In this document: positions 19,555 to 28,187 of the stretch, piece after piece
Layout of the letters: every line of letters starts with the position of its first letter
Position numbering within the stretch: the stretch's first letter is position 1
Assembly (NCBI GenBank): GCA_017303755.1
Contig: JAFLBS010000007.1
Coordinates: forward strand, 156,470 to 220,469
DNA: 64,000 nt
Direction: 5' to 3'
Source of the DNA: Flavobacteriales bacterium
Lineage (GTDB): Bacteria > Bacteroidota > Bacteroidia > Flavobacteriales > Flavobacteriaceae
Made by a program: the position numbers and the translations under genes
The notes under the pieces: generated by a model
The model's input: only the letters and a program-made list of their open reading frames with translations
Database searches by the model: none
Told to the model about the DNA's origin: nothing

Positions 19555-20841
19555 TTATCGGTTATATGGGTATTCACTGATCCATTTAAAAGGTGTTGCG
19601 TTGAGTAAGTATTCGCTCTTTTTCTTTTGTTTAGTCGTAATTTCAAGTGTGTCAGTATTCATTTTTCCTTTAAATACAACTGTTTGATTGGGTAATCGTT
19701 TGTAATCAAATTGATAAGTTTTTGTACTGTCTTCTTGTGGGGTAATACTAATTTTTTGAGCAATTGTATCTGTTTTTACCTCAAATCGAATCTTTCGATC
19801 GGTAATGGTTCGAATACTCATAAAACCATCTTCCATGATAATCTTTGACCATTGTAAAGTATCTGAATGGGAAGTAGGTAAAGTATCACGGTTTTGTATA
19901 AAAGTTAGCACCTTATAACTTCCGTTAAAACTTTTTGAGTACAAATTATTAGTAGGCTCTGAATAGGCTTCAAAATACATTACACCCATCATAATTGCGC
20001 ACAAACACAGCAAAGCTATTTTAGATACTTTTCGAAAATTTGTCTGCCATTTTTTCTGAAATTGAAGCGGTTCGATTTTGAGTTGAACTGATTTCTGAAG
20101 AAAAATAAAATCAAATAGATGTTTGAGGTAAGGAGATAAAATGAAAATGGAAATCAGAACCAAGTGAGTTGAAAATAATTTTACACATACATCATAGCAA
20201 TAATTCATAATTGCTACATTGAGCATTACACCAAATGCCATGATTCCACCTGCAATGGTTGTTCTTCTGAAGAGCAGTAAACAACCCGCAACAAATTCCA
20301 TGAGACCGCCAAAAAAGGTGTACGCTTTAGAAGCACCCATAAATGTCCACATCAATCCCATAGGAGATGAGTCGCCGTAGTTTTGTTCAAGTCTTCCTAG
20401 ATAAGGTGTAGGAAATTGCCCTTCAAATAACTTGATGAATCCATAAACAATCAAAAACAGACCTAAATAATACCGACAGTAAATCCAAGTCAAATGAAAC
20501 CACGATTGATATTCTTTTCTTTTCGAGATGCTCATTACCAATGCGGTTGCAATGAATGCCATAATGAGTATGACTACTATTCGCACATAGTCAAAAGTGG
20601 TATCTCCACTACCTGTTTGAGTAATCTTTTCTAAAGTTGAAATTCCCAACACCGACTTCCCAAACCAAAGTACCAACCAATCAAAAGGTTGAGTATACAA
20701 CCCAACTACTACTGAAAAACCAGGAATATCTTTGAAAGGTTCGGGAAACATGTAAATCAACAAATAAAAAATAACAAATAACGTAAGTGTTTTTCTTGGT
20801 GTGCTCCAAGCGTTTTTCTCTTGGTTAATGGTCTCTGTCAT
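19555..20841 (-). CDS. DoxX-like multi-pass membrane protein
   Basis: 428 residues. N-terminal two thirds have about seven to eight hydrophobic segments. The middle part (RYYLGLFLIVYGFIKLFEGQFP ... GGLMEFVAGCLLLFRRTTIAGGIMAFGVMLNVAIMN) resembles DoxX/SURF4 four-helix cores. After a last segment (about 275-292) there is an extracytoplasmic tail of about 130 residues with strand-like, Thr/Lys-rich sequence. Function is unknown; DoxX proteins are linked to redox and membrane integrity. It is 26 bases downstream of the M28 peptidase gene and likely co-transcribed with it. Confidence 0.75.
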   Translation of the reverse strand: MTETINQEKNAWSTPRKTLTLFVIFYLLIYMFPEPFKDIPGFSVVVGLYTQPFDWLVLWFGKSVLGISTLEKITQTGSGDTTFDYVRIVVILIMAFIATALVMSISKRKEYQSWFHLTWIYCRYYLGLFLIVYGFIKLFEGQFPTPYLGRLEQNYGDSSPMGLMWTFMGASKAYTFFGGLMEFVAGCLLLFRRTTIAGGIMAFGVMLNVAIMNYCYDVCVKLFSTHLVLISIFILSPYLKHLFDFIFLQKSVQLKIEPLQFQKKWQTNFRKVSKIALLCLCAIMMGVMYFEAYSEPTNNLYSKSFNGSYKVLTFIQNRDTLPTSHSDTLQWSKIIMEDGFMSIRTITDRKIRFEVKTDTIAQKISITPQEDSTKTYQFDYKRLPNQTVVFKGKMNTDTLEITTKQKKKSEYLLNATPFKWISEYPYNR

Positions 20842-20867
20842 ACGGTATTATTTTGATTAAAATGAAA

Positions 20868-22217
20868 TTAGTTTCTTTTGAATGTGTTTCTAATAATGTC
20901 TTTAGGAAAAACAATCATACTTTCATGACCATTTTTACTCACAGCTGCTACTCCAAAATAATAATTATCTATTACAATTCCTTTGAGTTCATAAAAATCA
21001 ACATCGCCTACAAATCGGCTGTTTTCCCATTGAGGTGAAGTGGTCAATCGCCAATAGATTTTGTATCCAATAATCGAATCGTCATTGGGTTTTTCCCACT
21101 TTAATTTGGTGTTGGCTTCTACGATTCCACCTATCATTACATTTTTCGGTTCTGTTGGTGACCAAGCCAAACTAGCCAATGTAATCGCATTCACAGCCGT
21201 TAGTTTATTAGCATAATCAAAATTTACACCTTCGATTACATCACCATAGTGTATTCCGTTTTCGGTTCTGATGTCTTGATGTTGGCGATTGTAGTTTTCA
21301 TGAGCTTCCATGATTCGAACACCAGCATAACCTAAATCGTTGAATGGCCGATGATGTCCGCCACGACCAAATCGATCCAAGCGGTACACCAACATCGGAT
21401 TCATTTCAGGCATATACATTGTTGTCAGTTTGTGAATGTAACGAGCTAATTGACGTGAAATTCCATCTACTTCACCACCATAAAAGCGACGATTTTTTTG
21501 TTCTTTTTCGGTATCAGTTATTGATGTAGGTTCAGAAAAAATTCTAAAAGTTCGATTATCAATTACACCATCCACGCCTTCGATGTTGCCAATCATATCA
21601 TTATTCAAAACACCAATGATTTCCCAATTGTTTTTCTTGGCAAATTCGGCAAAACCTTTTCCGCCAAACAAACCTTGCTCTTCGCCAGATAACCCTAAAT
21701 AAATGATGCTGTTTTCAAATTGGTATTTGCTTAAAACTCGAGCTGCTTCAATCGTTCCTGCCATACCCGAAGCATTATCATTGGCACCTGGAGCGGCATC
21801 AGTATAATCCATAGTGTCTGAGTTTCGACTGTCAATATCACCAGTCATAATGATGTAGCGGTTCGGAAATTTGGTCCCTTTTTGGATGGCCGCAACGTTT
21901 ACTATCCACGTATCTTTTGGAACGCGTTCACCATCATTGGTTGTTACAAAATCCTTTTGATAAAAAACATCGAGACAATTATTACATTCTTTGGACACTT
22001 TTTCAAATTCAGCTTTAATCCATCTACGTGCGGCGCCAATTCCTCTTTTATTAGAAATTGTATCGCTAAATGTATTTCGGGTTTCAAAGCTGGCTAACGT
22101 TCTCACATCTACTTCAATTCGTTTAGAAGAAACAGATTGAATGATTTCGTACAATCGAGCATCAGTTTGAGCAAAAGTAATTTGAGAAAACAGAAATAGT
22201 AATAAGTATTTCTTCAT
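20868..22217 (-). CDS. Secreted M28-family metallopeptidase with C-terminal Fn3-like domain
   Basis: Predicted zinc aminopeptidase. 449 residues from the ATG at 22217; signal peptide MKKYLLLFLFSQITFAQ. The M28 core is at about 110-340: GDIDSRNSD (where many M28 enzymes have HxD), PGANDNASG with the bridging Asp, SGEEQGL with the catalytic Glu, and NNDMIGN. A later His-rich segment GRGGHHRPFNDLG gives the last His ligand. Residues about 360-445 (PKNVMIGGIVEANTKLKWEKPNDDSIIGYKIYWRL) form an Fn3-like domain. The Asp in place of the first His is, from memory, seen in a subgroup of bacterial M28 proteins, so it need not mean loss of activity. Confidence 0.88.
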   Translation of the reverse strand: MKKYLLLFLFSQITFAQTDARLYEIIQSVSSKRIEVDVRTLASFETRNTFSDTISNKRGIGAARRWIKAEFEKVSKECNNCLDVFYQKDFVTTNDGERVPKDTWIVNVAAIQKGTKFPNRYIIMTGDIDSRNSDTMDYTDAAPGANDNASGMAGTIEAARVLSKYQFENSIIYLGLSGEEQGLFGGKGFAEFAKKNNWEIIGVLNNDMIGNIEGVDGVIDNRTFRIFSEPTSITDTEKEQKNRRFYGGEVDGISRQLARYIHKLTTMYMPEMNPMLVYRLDRFGRGGHHRPFNDLGYAGVRIMEAHENYNRQHQDIRTENGIHYGDVIEGVNFDYANKLTAVNAITLASLAWSPTEPKNVMIGGIVEANTKLKWEKPNDDSIIGYKIYWRLTTSPQWENSRFVGDVDFYELKGIVIDNYYFGVAAVSKNGHESMIVFPKDIIRNTFKRN

Positions 22218-22237
22218 TTTGTTTTCTTTCAAAGATA

Positions 22238-22268
22238 AAAAAAACCGCTTAAGATTGCTCTCAAGCGG
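22238..22268 (-). terminator. Rho-independent terminator after the PLP enzyme gene
   Basis: Minus-strand CCGCTTGAGA/TCTTAAGCGG (22268-22245) forms a 10-bp stem with one G-T pair and a four-base loop, followed by TTTTTTTATC. It lies 32 bases past the stop at 22300. Confidence 0.85.
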
Positions 22269-22299
22269 ACTTAAAAAAACTACTAACTAAAAATAAAAA

Positions 22300-23502
22300 C
22301 TAGATAACGTTTAATTCTTTCATGCACGATTTCATCATTTGATACGTGCGTTCTATATCGTTGTCCAATCCGATTGAAAATCGAATCAAACCATCTGATA
22401 ATCCCATTTCTTTTTGCTCATCTAATGGAATTTCACTCGATGTTGAAGTTCCTGGTGCGCTGAATAATGTTTTATAAAACCCTAAACTTACGGCTAAATA
22501 CCCTAGATTTCGATTTTGCATCAATTCCATTAATTCATTGGCTTTATCCAAAGTGCCTACATCAACCGTCATCATTCCACCAAAGCCATATTCTTCATTA
22601 ATCATAGTTGAATACAAAGAATAACTTGGGTGACTTTTTAAACCCGGATATACTACTTTTAAACCATCGTTTTCGAATTTCGTAGCCAAATACATAGCAT
22701 TAAAACTGTGTTGTTTCATTCGAATGTGCAATGTGCGCAAGTTCTTCAGAATACTTGCTGAGCGTAGACTGTCCATCGTCGGACCTAATAACATCATCGC
22801 ACCCGTATTCACGTTTTTCAAGTCGTTAATAAATTCCTGAGAAGCACAAACTACACCACCAACTGTATCACTACTTCCGTTGATGAATTTAGTCAAGCTG
22901 TGAATCACCACATCGGCTCCCAATTTGGTGGGTGCAACTGATAAAGGTGAAAACGTATTATCAATTACCAATTTTATATTGTATTTTTTTGCCAATTGTG
23001 CCCAACGTTCAATGTCAGTAACTTCTAATAATGGATTACTCACAGTCTCACAATACAAAACTTTGGTGTTTGAAGTTATGGCTGCTTCTACAACATCCAA
23101 TTTGGTTCCATCAACAAAAGAAGTTTTGATTCCCCATTTGGGTAACACATTTTTCATAAAAGCATACGTACCGCCGTAAATGGTTCTACTGGAAACAATT
23201 TCGTCACCTGAAGCACACAGTTGCAACAAAACAGAAGTAATTGCTCCCATACCTGAAGCGGCAACATTAGCACTTTCGGTTCCTTCCATAGCGGCCAATG
23301 CTTTACTCAAATACAAATTCATGGGTGAGGAGTGACGCGAATACAAATAGCAACCTTCGGCGTTTCCTTCAAAAGTATCAAACATGGTTTTTGCTGAAAG
23401 GAAGGTATAAGTTGAACTGTCTGAAATGGATGGATTTACACCGCCAAATTCACCAAAATATTGTAAATCTTGAATTTTATCTGCGGGATTGAAATGGTTC
23501 AT
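22300..23502 (-). CDS. Cys/Met-metabolism PLP enzyme (methionine gamma-lyase or cystathionine gamma-synthase/lyase type)
   Basis: PLP enzyme acting on sulfur amino acids. 400 residues. The Schiff-base lysine is K205 in HSLTKFINGSSDTVGG, with D181 (LVIDNTFSPL) against the pyridine nitrogen, Y54/R56 (YLYSRHS) contributed across the dimer and Y109 stacking on the cofactor (RTIYGGTYA). P. putida methionine gamma-lyase has a cysteine where this protein has G111, so the exact reaction stays open. A divergent Lrp/AsnC regulator gene starts about 160 bases away, a common arrangement for methionine gamma-lyase genes. The gene stands alone with its own terminator. Confidence 0.88.
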   Translation of the reverse strand: MNHFNPADKIQDLQYFGEFGGVNPSISDSSTYTFLSAKTMFDTFEGNAEGCYLYSRHSSPMNLYLSKALAAMEGTESANVAASGMGAITSVLLQLCASGDEIVSSRTIYGGTYAFMKNVLPKWGIKTSFVDGTKLDVVEAAITSNTKVLYCETVSNPLLEVTDIERWAQLAKKYNIKLVIDNTFSPLSVAPTKLGADVVIHSLTKFINGSSDTVGGVVCASQEFINDLKNVNTGAMMLLGPTMDSLRSASILKNLRTLHIRMKQHSFNAMYLATKFENDGLKVVYPGLKSHPSYSLYSTMINEEYGFGGMMTVDVGTLDKANELMELMQNRNLGYLAVSLGFYKTLFSAPGTSTSSEIPLDEQKEMGLSDGLIRFSIGLDNDIERTYQMMKSCMKELNVI

Positions 23503-23601
23503 GATGAAATAAATTATTATTCTTCAAAGTTCATTATTTGTAGTCTAAAAATCAATATAAAGTAATTTATTTAGAAAAATAATCTATAAATGATTAAATA
23601 A

Positions 23602-23631
23602 TTAGAATTAAAATCTATATTTGTATTCTAA
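23602..23631. promoter_or_regulatory. Putative Lrp-type operator and promoter between divergent genes
   Basis: Inverted repeat TTAGAAT (23602-23608) and ATTCTAA (23625-23631) brackets a -7 box TATATTTG (23616-23623) that points at the lrp gene, 37 bases before its ATG. A regulator bound to both arms would sit on its own promoter and could control both divergent genes. Inferred. Confidence 0.45.
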
Positions 23632-23660
23632 TTTTCATTTTTTTAGATAATTATTAGGTT

Positions 23661-24119
23661 ATGGTGTTGGACCAACTCGATAAAAAACTACTGCTATTGC
23701 TGCAAACAGATACCAAAAAGACAACCAAAGAACTTTCTTTGAAGTTGAATCTTTCGGTTACTGCAGTGTACGAGCGTATAAAAAAAATGGAACGAGAAGG
23801 CATTATTTCCAATTACGTTGCGCTTCTCAATCGGAATAAAATTGATAAGAGTTTTGTTGTTTTTTGCCACATTAAACTCGTTCAGCATTCCAAAGAGTTT
23901 TTAACCAAATTTGAAAGTGAAGTAGTTCAGTTGGATGAAGTATTAGAATGCTTTCACGTTAGTGGCGATTACGATTACATTCTAAAGATTTTAGTTAAAA
24001 ATATGGAAGAATACCGCGAATTTATGGTCACTAAGCTCACCACTCTTCAGCATATTGGAAGTACTCATAGCACTTTTATGATTGGAGAAGTCAAAAATAC
24101 AACCGCATTTAAACTGTAA
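23661..24119 (+). CDS. Lrp/AsnC-family transcriptional regulator
   Basis: 152 residues. N-terminal helix-turn-helix (LDKKLLLLLQTDTKKTTKELSLKLNLS... TAVYERIKKMEREGIISNYVALLN, about 4-52) and C-terminal RAM ligand-binding domain (about 66-145, with the VLECFHVSGDYDYILKILVKNMEEY core). The effector is probably an amino acid. Position opposite the sulfur amino-acid lyase suggests that gene is its main target. The downstream lipoprotein gene begins three bases after its stop and is likely on the same transcript. Confidence 0.95.
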   Translation: MVLDQLDKKLLLLLQTDTKKTTKELSLKLNLSVTAVYERIKKMEREGIISNYVALLNRNKIDKSFVVFCHIKLVQHSKEFLTKFESEVVQLDEVLECFHVSGDYDYILKILVKNMEEYREFMVTKLTTLQHIGSTHSTFMIGEVKNTTAFKL

Positions 24120-24122
24120 TAT

Positions 24123-24542
24123 ATGAATCGAATTTTTACTTTATTTTTAGTGTTTATCTACATTATGGCTTGTAACACAGTCAAGAGCGATGGCAACAAT
24201 CCGCAAAATTTGAAACGTGTTTGGATGCTCGTTCAGTTCAGCTCATTTGATAAAGACTACTTGACCAAAAAACAAGCGTATTTAGATTTAACTCAAGAGC
24301 AAAATGCTTCTTCCAAAATGGGATGTAATCAAATGTCGTTTCCGTATCAAGTTAAAAAAGAAACTGAAATTCATTTTTCAGATGGAATGGCGACCAAAAT
24401 GTACTGCGATGACATGAAACTAGAAACCGAGTTTTCACAAGCCATTACAACTGTAAAAAGTTATTCCATCGATGGACATAAACTGACCTTAAAGACCGAA
24501 AACGGTTCAACAATGTCGTTTGTAGCTCAAGATTGGGATTAA
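24123..24542 (+). CDS. META-domain lipoprotein
   Basis: 139 residues. The N-terminus MNRIFTLFLVFIYIMACNT is a lipoprotein signal with the acylated Cys at 17. The remainder matches the META/HslJ pattern: a KRVWMLVQFSSF strand, an NxxSSKMGCNQMSFPY turn and a METKMYC-like DGMATKMYCDD segment, then TLKTENGSTMSFVAQ. Family members are envelope proteins connected with heat-shock or antibiotic tolerance; no activity is known. Its start lies three bases after the lrp stop, and its stop abuts the stop of the convergent transporter gene with no spacer. Confidence 0.82.
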   Translation: MNRIFTLFLVFIYIMACNTVKSDGNNPQNLKRVWMLVQFSSFDKDYLTKKQAYLDLTQEQNASSKMGCNQMSFPYQVKKETEIHFSDGMATKMYCDDMKLETEFSQAITTVKSYSIDGHKLTLKTENGSTMSFVAQDWD

Positions 24543-26210
24543 TTACACAAAAAACAATATCATCAATTGTGCTGCAATAATTCGCAGTATCATTGTTAAT
24601 GGATACACTGTCGCGTAAGTAGCAGACGGAATATCATTCCCTGAAATTTTCAGTGCAAATGCCAATGCTGGTGGATCAGTTGATGCTCCAGCTAATAATC
24701 CGCAGATTTCAAAAAAGTTTTTCTTAAAGAAATGTTTGGCGATGATACCAGCAATCAACAACGGAACTATAGTAATTATAATTCCCAAACCAATCCAATA
24801 AAATCCGTTTCCACCTTCAAAAGCAGCAGCCAATTTAGAACCGCTACTCAATCCGACACTAGCAAGGAATAAGGTAATTCCCAATTCGCGTATCATCAAA
24901 TTCGCACTGTTGGTCGTATAATTATTCAAGTAAAATTGATTACCAAATCGGCTCAACAACAAAGCAATAATTAATGGTCCACCAGCCAAACCAATTTTAA
25001 CTGGAACCGGAATATTCGGAATTTGAAACGGAATACTTCCTACGATAATTCCGAGTACAATTCCGATGAAAATCGGAGCAATATCGGGCACTTCCAATCG
25101 TTTTAATGAATTTCCCAACACCGAACTAATACGTTCCAAACTTTCTTTAGTGCCGACTACTTTTACAGTATCGCCCAATTGCAACATGATATTTCCGTTG
25201 GGAACCATTTGCGTTCCAGCGCGATACAATCGAGTAAAGGTAAAATCGTGTTGGTTGAATTCGGGAATATCGCCCAAACGTTTGTGAGTGATGTTTTTGT
25301 TGGTCACCACTACATGATTGGAAACTAAGTTACTATCTAAAGCCGTTTTTAAATTCATATCACTTTCCGGACCAATCAATAGATGTAATTGTTCGAAAGT
25401 GGTTTTAGATGCTACAATTAATAGAACGTCATTCTCAGAAAGGATTTCTTTTGGAGTAGGAGTGATGATCGTTCCTTTGTGAAACATTCTTGATACTACA
25501 ATTGGCGTTTTAATAATTTCAAAAATGGCATTGATGGGTTTACCTACTAATTGATGATTCTCTAGTTTTAGATGTTTAGAAATCACTCGATCCTCTCTCA
25601 AATTGGCTAATTTATTTTGAAGTTCGGTTTCGTGTTCAATGTTGACTTTAAAGATTTTTTTCAGAAGCAACATGGCGATAATGATTCCAAAAACCCCAAA
25701 CGGATAGGCCACAGCGTAGGCTAATGTTACTAAAGACGTTTCTTCTGAAGCCTGATGCAAATTGGTCATTGTAGTTTGCGCCGCACCCAAACCTGGAGTA
25801 TTTGTTACCGCTCCACTCATAATTCCGGTCATAATTGAAATGGAATTATTAGATAAATAATATAAAATTAAAGTGGTAATTACTCCAAATAGAACAATAA
25901 ACCCAGCAAGCATATTGGTCACTAATGCATTTCGATTTAAGGATGCAAAAAAGCCTGGTCCGACTTGCAACCCGAGTGTGTATACAAATAAAACAAGTCC
26001 AAATTCTTTCAGAAAATCTTGTAACTCAGGATGAACAACAACTCCCATAAAGGAGAAAAACAATCCAACAAAAAGCACCCAAGTAACGCCGAGTGAAACG
26101 CCAAAGATTTTTATTTTTCCGAACCAAATCCCGAAAGCAATCACTAAGCCAAAAACAATGATAGTTTGTGCGAAGGATTGTTTGGTGAGTAACTCAATTA
26201 TCCAGTTCAT
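24543..26210 (-). CDS. AspT/YidE-type putative transporter with two RCK_C domains
   Basis: 555 residues. Two membrane blocks (about 5-195 and 375-555) surround a soluble centre with two TrkA/RCK_C domains (about 205-285 LENHQLVGKPINAIFEIIK... and 290-370 VVVTNKNITHKRLGDI...). Each membrane block repeats a GAxTxTPxLGA-like motif (SGAVTNTPGLGAAQ; LLAGASTDPPALAFAL), typical of the aspartate:alanine exchanger family. RCK_C domains usually bind a small ligand and gate transport. The substrate is unknown; some relatives exchange aspartate and alanine. It is downstream of pckA, with a hairpin between them. Confidence 0.88.
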   Translation of the reverse strand: MNWIIELLTKQSFAQTIIVFGLVIAFGIWFGKIKIFGVSLGVTWVLFVGLFFSFMGVVVHPELQDFLKEFGLVLFVYTLGLQVGPGFFASLNRNALVTNMLAGFIVLFGVITTLILYYLSNNSISIMTGIMSGAVTNTPGLGAAQTTMTNLHQASEETSLVTLAYAVAYPFGVFGIIIAMLLLKKIFKVNIEHETELQNKLANLREDRVISKHLKLENHQLVGKPINAIFEIIKTPIVVSRMFHKGTIITPTPKEILSENDVLLIVASKTTFEQLHLLIGPESDMNLKTALDSNLVSNHVVVTNKNITHKRLGDIPEFNQHDFTFTRLYRAGTQMVPNGNIMLQLGDTVKVVGTKESLERISSVLGNSLKRLEVPDIAPIFIGIVLGIIVGSIPFQIPNIPVPVKIGLAGGPLIIALLLSRFGNQFYLNNYTTNSANLMIRELGITLFLASVGLSSGSKLAAAFEGGNGFYWIGLGIIITIVPLLIAGIIAKHFFKKNFFEICGLLAGASTDPPALAFALKISGNDIPSATYATVYPLTMILRIIAAQLMILFFV

Positions 26211-26225
26211 TTTTTTAAGTTTTTT

Positions 26226-26264
26226 AATACCAATGGAAAGATAGTGAATTTTTCCATTGGTATT
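26226..26264. repeat. Perfect 14-bp inverted repeat between pckA and the transporter gene
   Basis: AATACCAATGGAAA (26226-26239) and TTTCCATTGGTATT (26251-26264) with an 11-base loop. A T-run follows on the plus strand, but both flanking genes are on the minus strand, where A residues follow the stem. It therefore may end antisense transcription, or fold in the pckA 3' region without classical termination. Confidence 0.7.
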
Positions 26265-26276
26265 TTTTTGAAGAAA

Positions 26277-27878
26277 TTATAAACTCGGACCTGCAGCAAC
26301 CAATCGTTTTCCTTCTTCGGTATTGGTGTATTGCTCGAAGTTTTTGTTATAAAGAGCGACTAACTTTTTGGTTTTAACTTCCCATTCAGCCACGTCTTTG
26401 TAGGTTGTTCTTGGATCCAAAATATCATCTACATGAGGCAATGTTTTTGGAGCAGTTAAATTCAAGAAAGGCACTTTCACAGTTTCGGCTTTTTCAATTG
26501 AACCATCGATGATAGCATCAATTATAGCACGCGTGTTTTTTAAAGAAATTCGTTTTCCAGTTCCATTCCAACCTGTATTTACCAAATACGCTTTTGCATT
26601 GTGTTCTTTCATTTTGGCAACCAATGTTTTTGAATACATTGTTGGATGCAAGGTTAAAAATGCTTCACCAAAAGCGGGAGAAAATGAAGGTTGTGGTTCG
26701 GTAATTCCGCGCTCAGTTCCTGCTAATTTAGAGGTAAATCCGCATAAAAAGTGGTATTGCGCTTGATCATCATCTAAAATAGAAACCGGAGGCAACACGC
26801 CAAAAGCATCAGCTGATAAATAAATAATTTTGCTTGCATGTCCCGCTTTTGAAGGAAGAACAATTTTATTAATATGATAAATCGGATATGAAACTCTAGA
26901 ATTTTCAGTGATAGAATGATCGTAATAATCTACTTCACCGTATTCATTCACGACTACATTTTCCAACAAGGCATCACGTTTGATGGCGCGCCAAATATCA
27001 GGTTCATTTTCTTCTGATAAATCAATTACTTTGGCATAACAGCCGCCTTCGTAATTGAACACACCATTATTGTCCCAACCGTGTTCGTCGTCACCAATCA
27101 AATACCGCTTCGGATCGGCTGAAAGCGTCGTTTTTCCAGTTCCTGAAAGTCCGAAGAAAATAGCTACATCGCCTTTTTCACCTACATTAGCAGAACAGTG
27201 CATAGATGCCATTCCTTTTAATGGAAGATAGTAATTCATCATAGAGAACATTCCTTTTTTCATTTCGCCACCGTACCAAGTTCCGCCTATGATTTGGATT
27301 TTTTCAGTCAAATTAAATAATACAAAATTCTCTGAATTAAGTCCTTGTTCTTTCCAATTGGGGTTGGTTGTTTTTGAGCCGTTCATTACAATAAAATCAG
27401 GTTCGCCAAAATTTTCCAATTCATAAATAGAAGGTCGGATGAACATATTCGTCACAAAATGCGCTTGCCAAGCTACTTCCATTACGAAACGAACTTTTAG
27501 ACGCGTATCGATGTTGGTTCCACAAAAAGCATCTACAACGTATAGTTTTTTTGAAGTTGAAAGTTGTTTTAAAACCAAATTTTTCAATTCGCTCCATACT
27601 TCTTGAGTAGTTGGAAAATTTACTTTATCGTCCCAATAAATCGTATCTTTAGTAACATCGTCTTTTACAATGTAGCGATCTTTAGGAGAACGACCTGTGA
27701 AAATTCCGGTTTTTACGGCTACTGCGCCTGAATCAGTTACCGCACCTTTTTCAAAACCTTTTCTAAAGTGTGAAGTTTCGGCTTGGAATAATTCTTCGTA
27801 GGTCGGATTGTAAACCACTTCGTGGTAACCAGTAATTCCTAAATTGTGTAATTCTTGTATGACTTTAATGTTTTTCAT
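26277..27878 (-). CDS. pckA: Phosphoenolpyruvate carboxykinase (ATP)
   Basis: Converts oxaloacetate and ATP to PEP, CO2 and ADP; first committed step of gluconeogenesis. 533 residues, standard length. Visible motifs: [12 protein letters not shown] (substrate Arg), the kinase-1a P-loop GLSGTGKTT (243-251), kinase-2 LIGDDEHGW with the metal-binding Asp pair (263-264), and [14 protein letters not shown]. It is divergent from lpd, with about 310 bases between them, and has the long leader region expected for a regulated gene. Confidence 0.98.
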   Translation of the reverse strand: MKNIKVIQELHNLGITGYHEVVYNPTYEELFQAETSHFRKGFEKGAVTDSGAVAVKTGIFTGRSPKDRYIVKDDVTKDTIYWDDKVNFPTTQEVWSELKNLVLKQLSTSKKLYVVDAFCGTNIDTRLKVRFVMEVAWQAHFVTNMFIRPSIYELENFGEPDFIVMNGSKTTNPNWKEQGLNSENFVLFNLTEKIQIIGGTWYGGEMKKGMFSMMNYYLPLKGMASMHCSANVGEKGDVAIFFGLSGTGKTTLSADPKRYLIGDDEHGWDNNGVFNYEGGCYAKVIDLSEENEPDIWRAIKRDALLENVVVNEYGEVDYYDHSITENSRVSYPIYHINKIVLPSKAGHASKIIYLSADAFGVLPPVSILDDDQAQYHFLCGFTSKLAGTERGITEPQPSFSPAFGEAFLTLHPTMYSKTLVAKMKEHNAKAYLVNTGWNGTGKRISLKNTRAIIDAIIDGSIEKAETVKVPFLNLTAPKTLPHVDDILDPRTTYKDVAEWEVKTKKLVALYNKNFEQYTNTEEGKRLVAAGPSL

Positions 27879-28187
27879 GGTAATCGGATTTTATGATTTG
27901 ATTTGAAATTTCTACACATCAAAGTTCCAATTTTAAGCAGCCAAAAAAACTGATAATTGTCATTAAAAAAATAAATCTACGAAATCGTTTTCTTTGATTG
28001 GCAAGGGTTTGAACAAGTTTTTACAGTTGTTTGGTCTTTATTGAATGGAATTAAAGTTTGTTGTTTTTTGAATGTCAAATGGATTGAATTTGAATTTTGA
28101 AATTGCCATTGATTTTTTGCCATTGTCATTGTAATTTTATTCGTAAATTTGTGCAACTTTTAGTAAAACACACTTAAAATATATAAC
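27879..28187. other. Divergent intergenic region of pckA and lpd
   Basis: About 309 AT-rich bases with no gene. The right end holds the lpd promoter. The centre has loosely repeated words (AAATTGCCATTGATTTTTTGCCATTGTCATTG, given here in part as TTGCCATTG twice, near 28103 and 28117). I see no clear pckA -7 box. Confidence 0.6.
28122..28151 (+). promoter_or_regulatory. lpd promoter, Bacteroidetes type
   Basis: -7 box TAAATTTG (28144-28151) exactly fits TAnnTTTG; ATTG (28122-28125) is a -33-like element 18 bases upstream. The predicted leader before the ATG at 28188 is about 30 bases. Confidence 0.6.

Noticed and set aside
26226-26264. Simple pckA terminator
   Set aside because: The T-run follows the stem only on the plus strand, whereas both neighbours are on the minus strand; kept as an inverted repeat instead.
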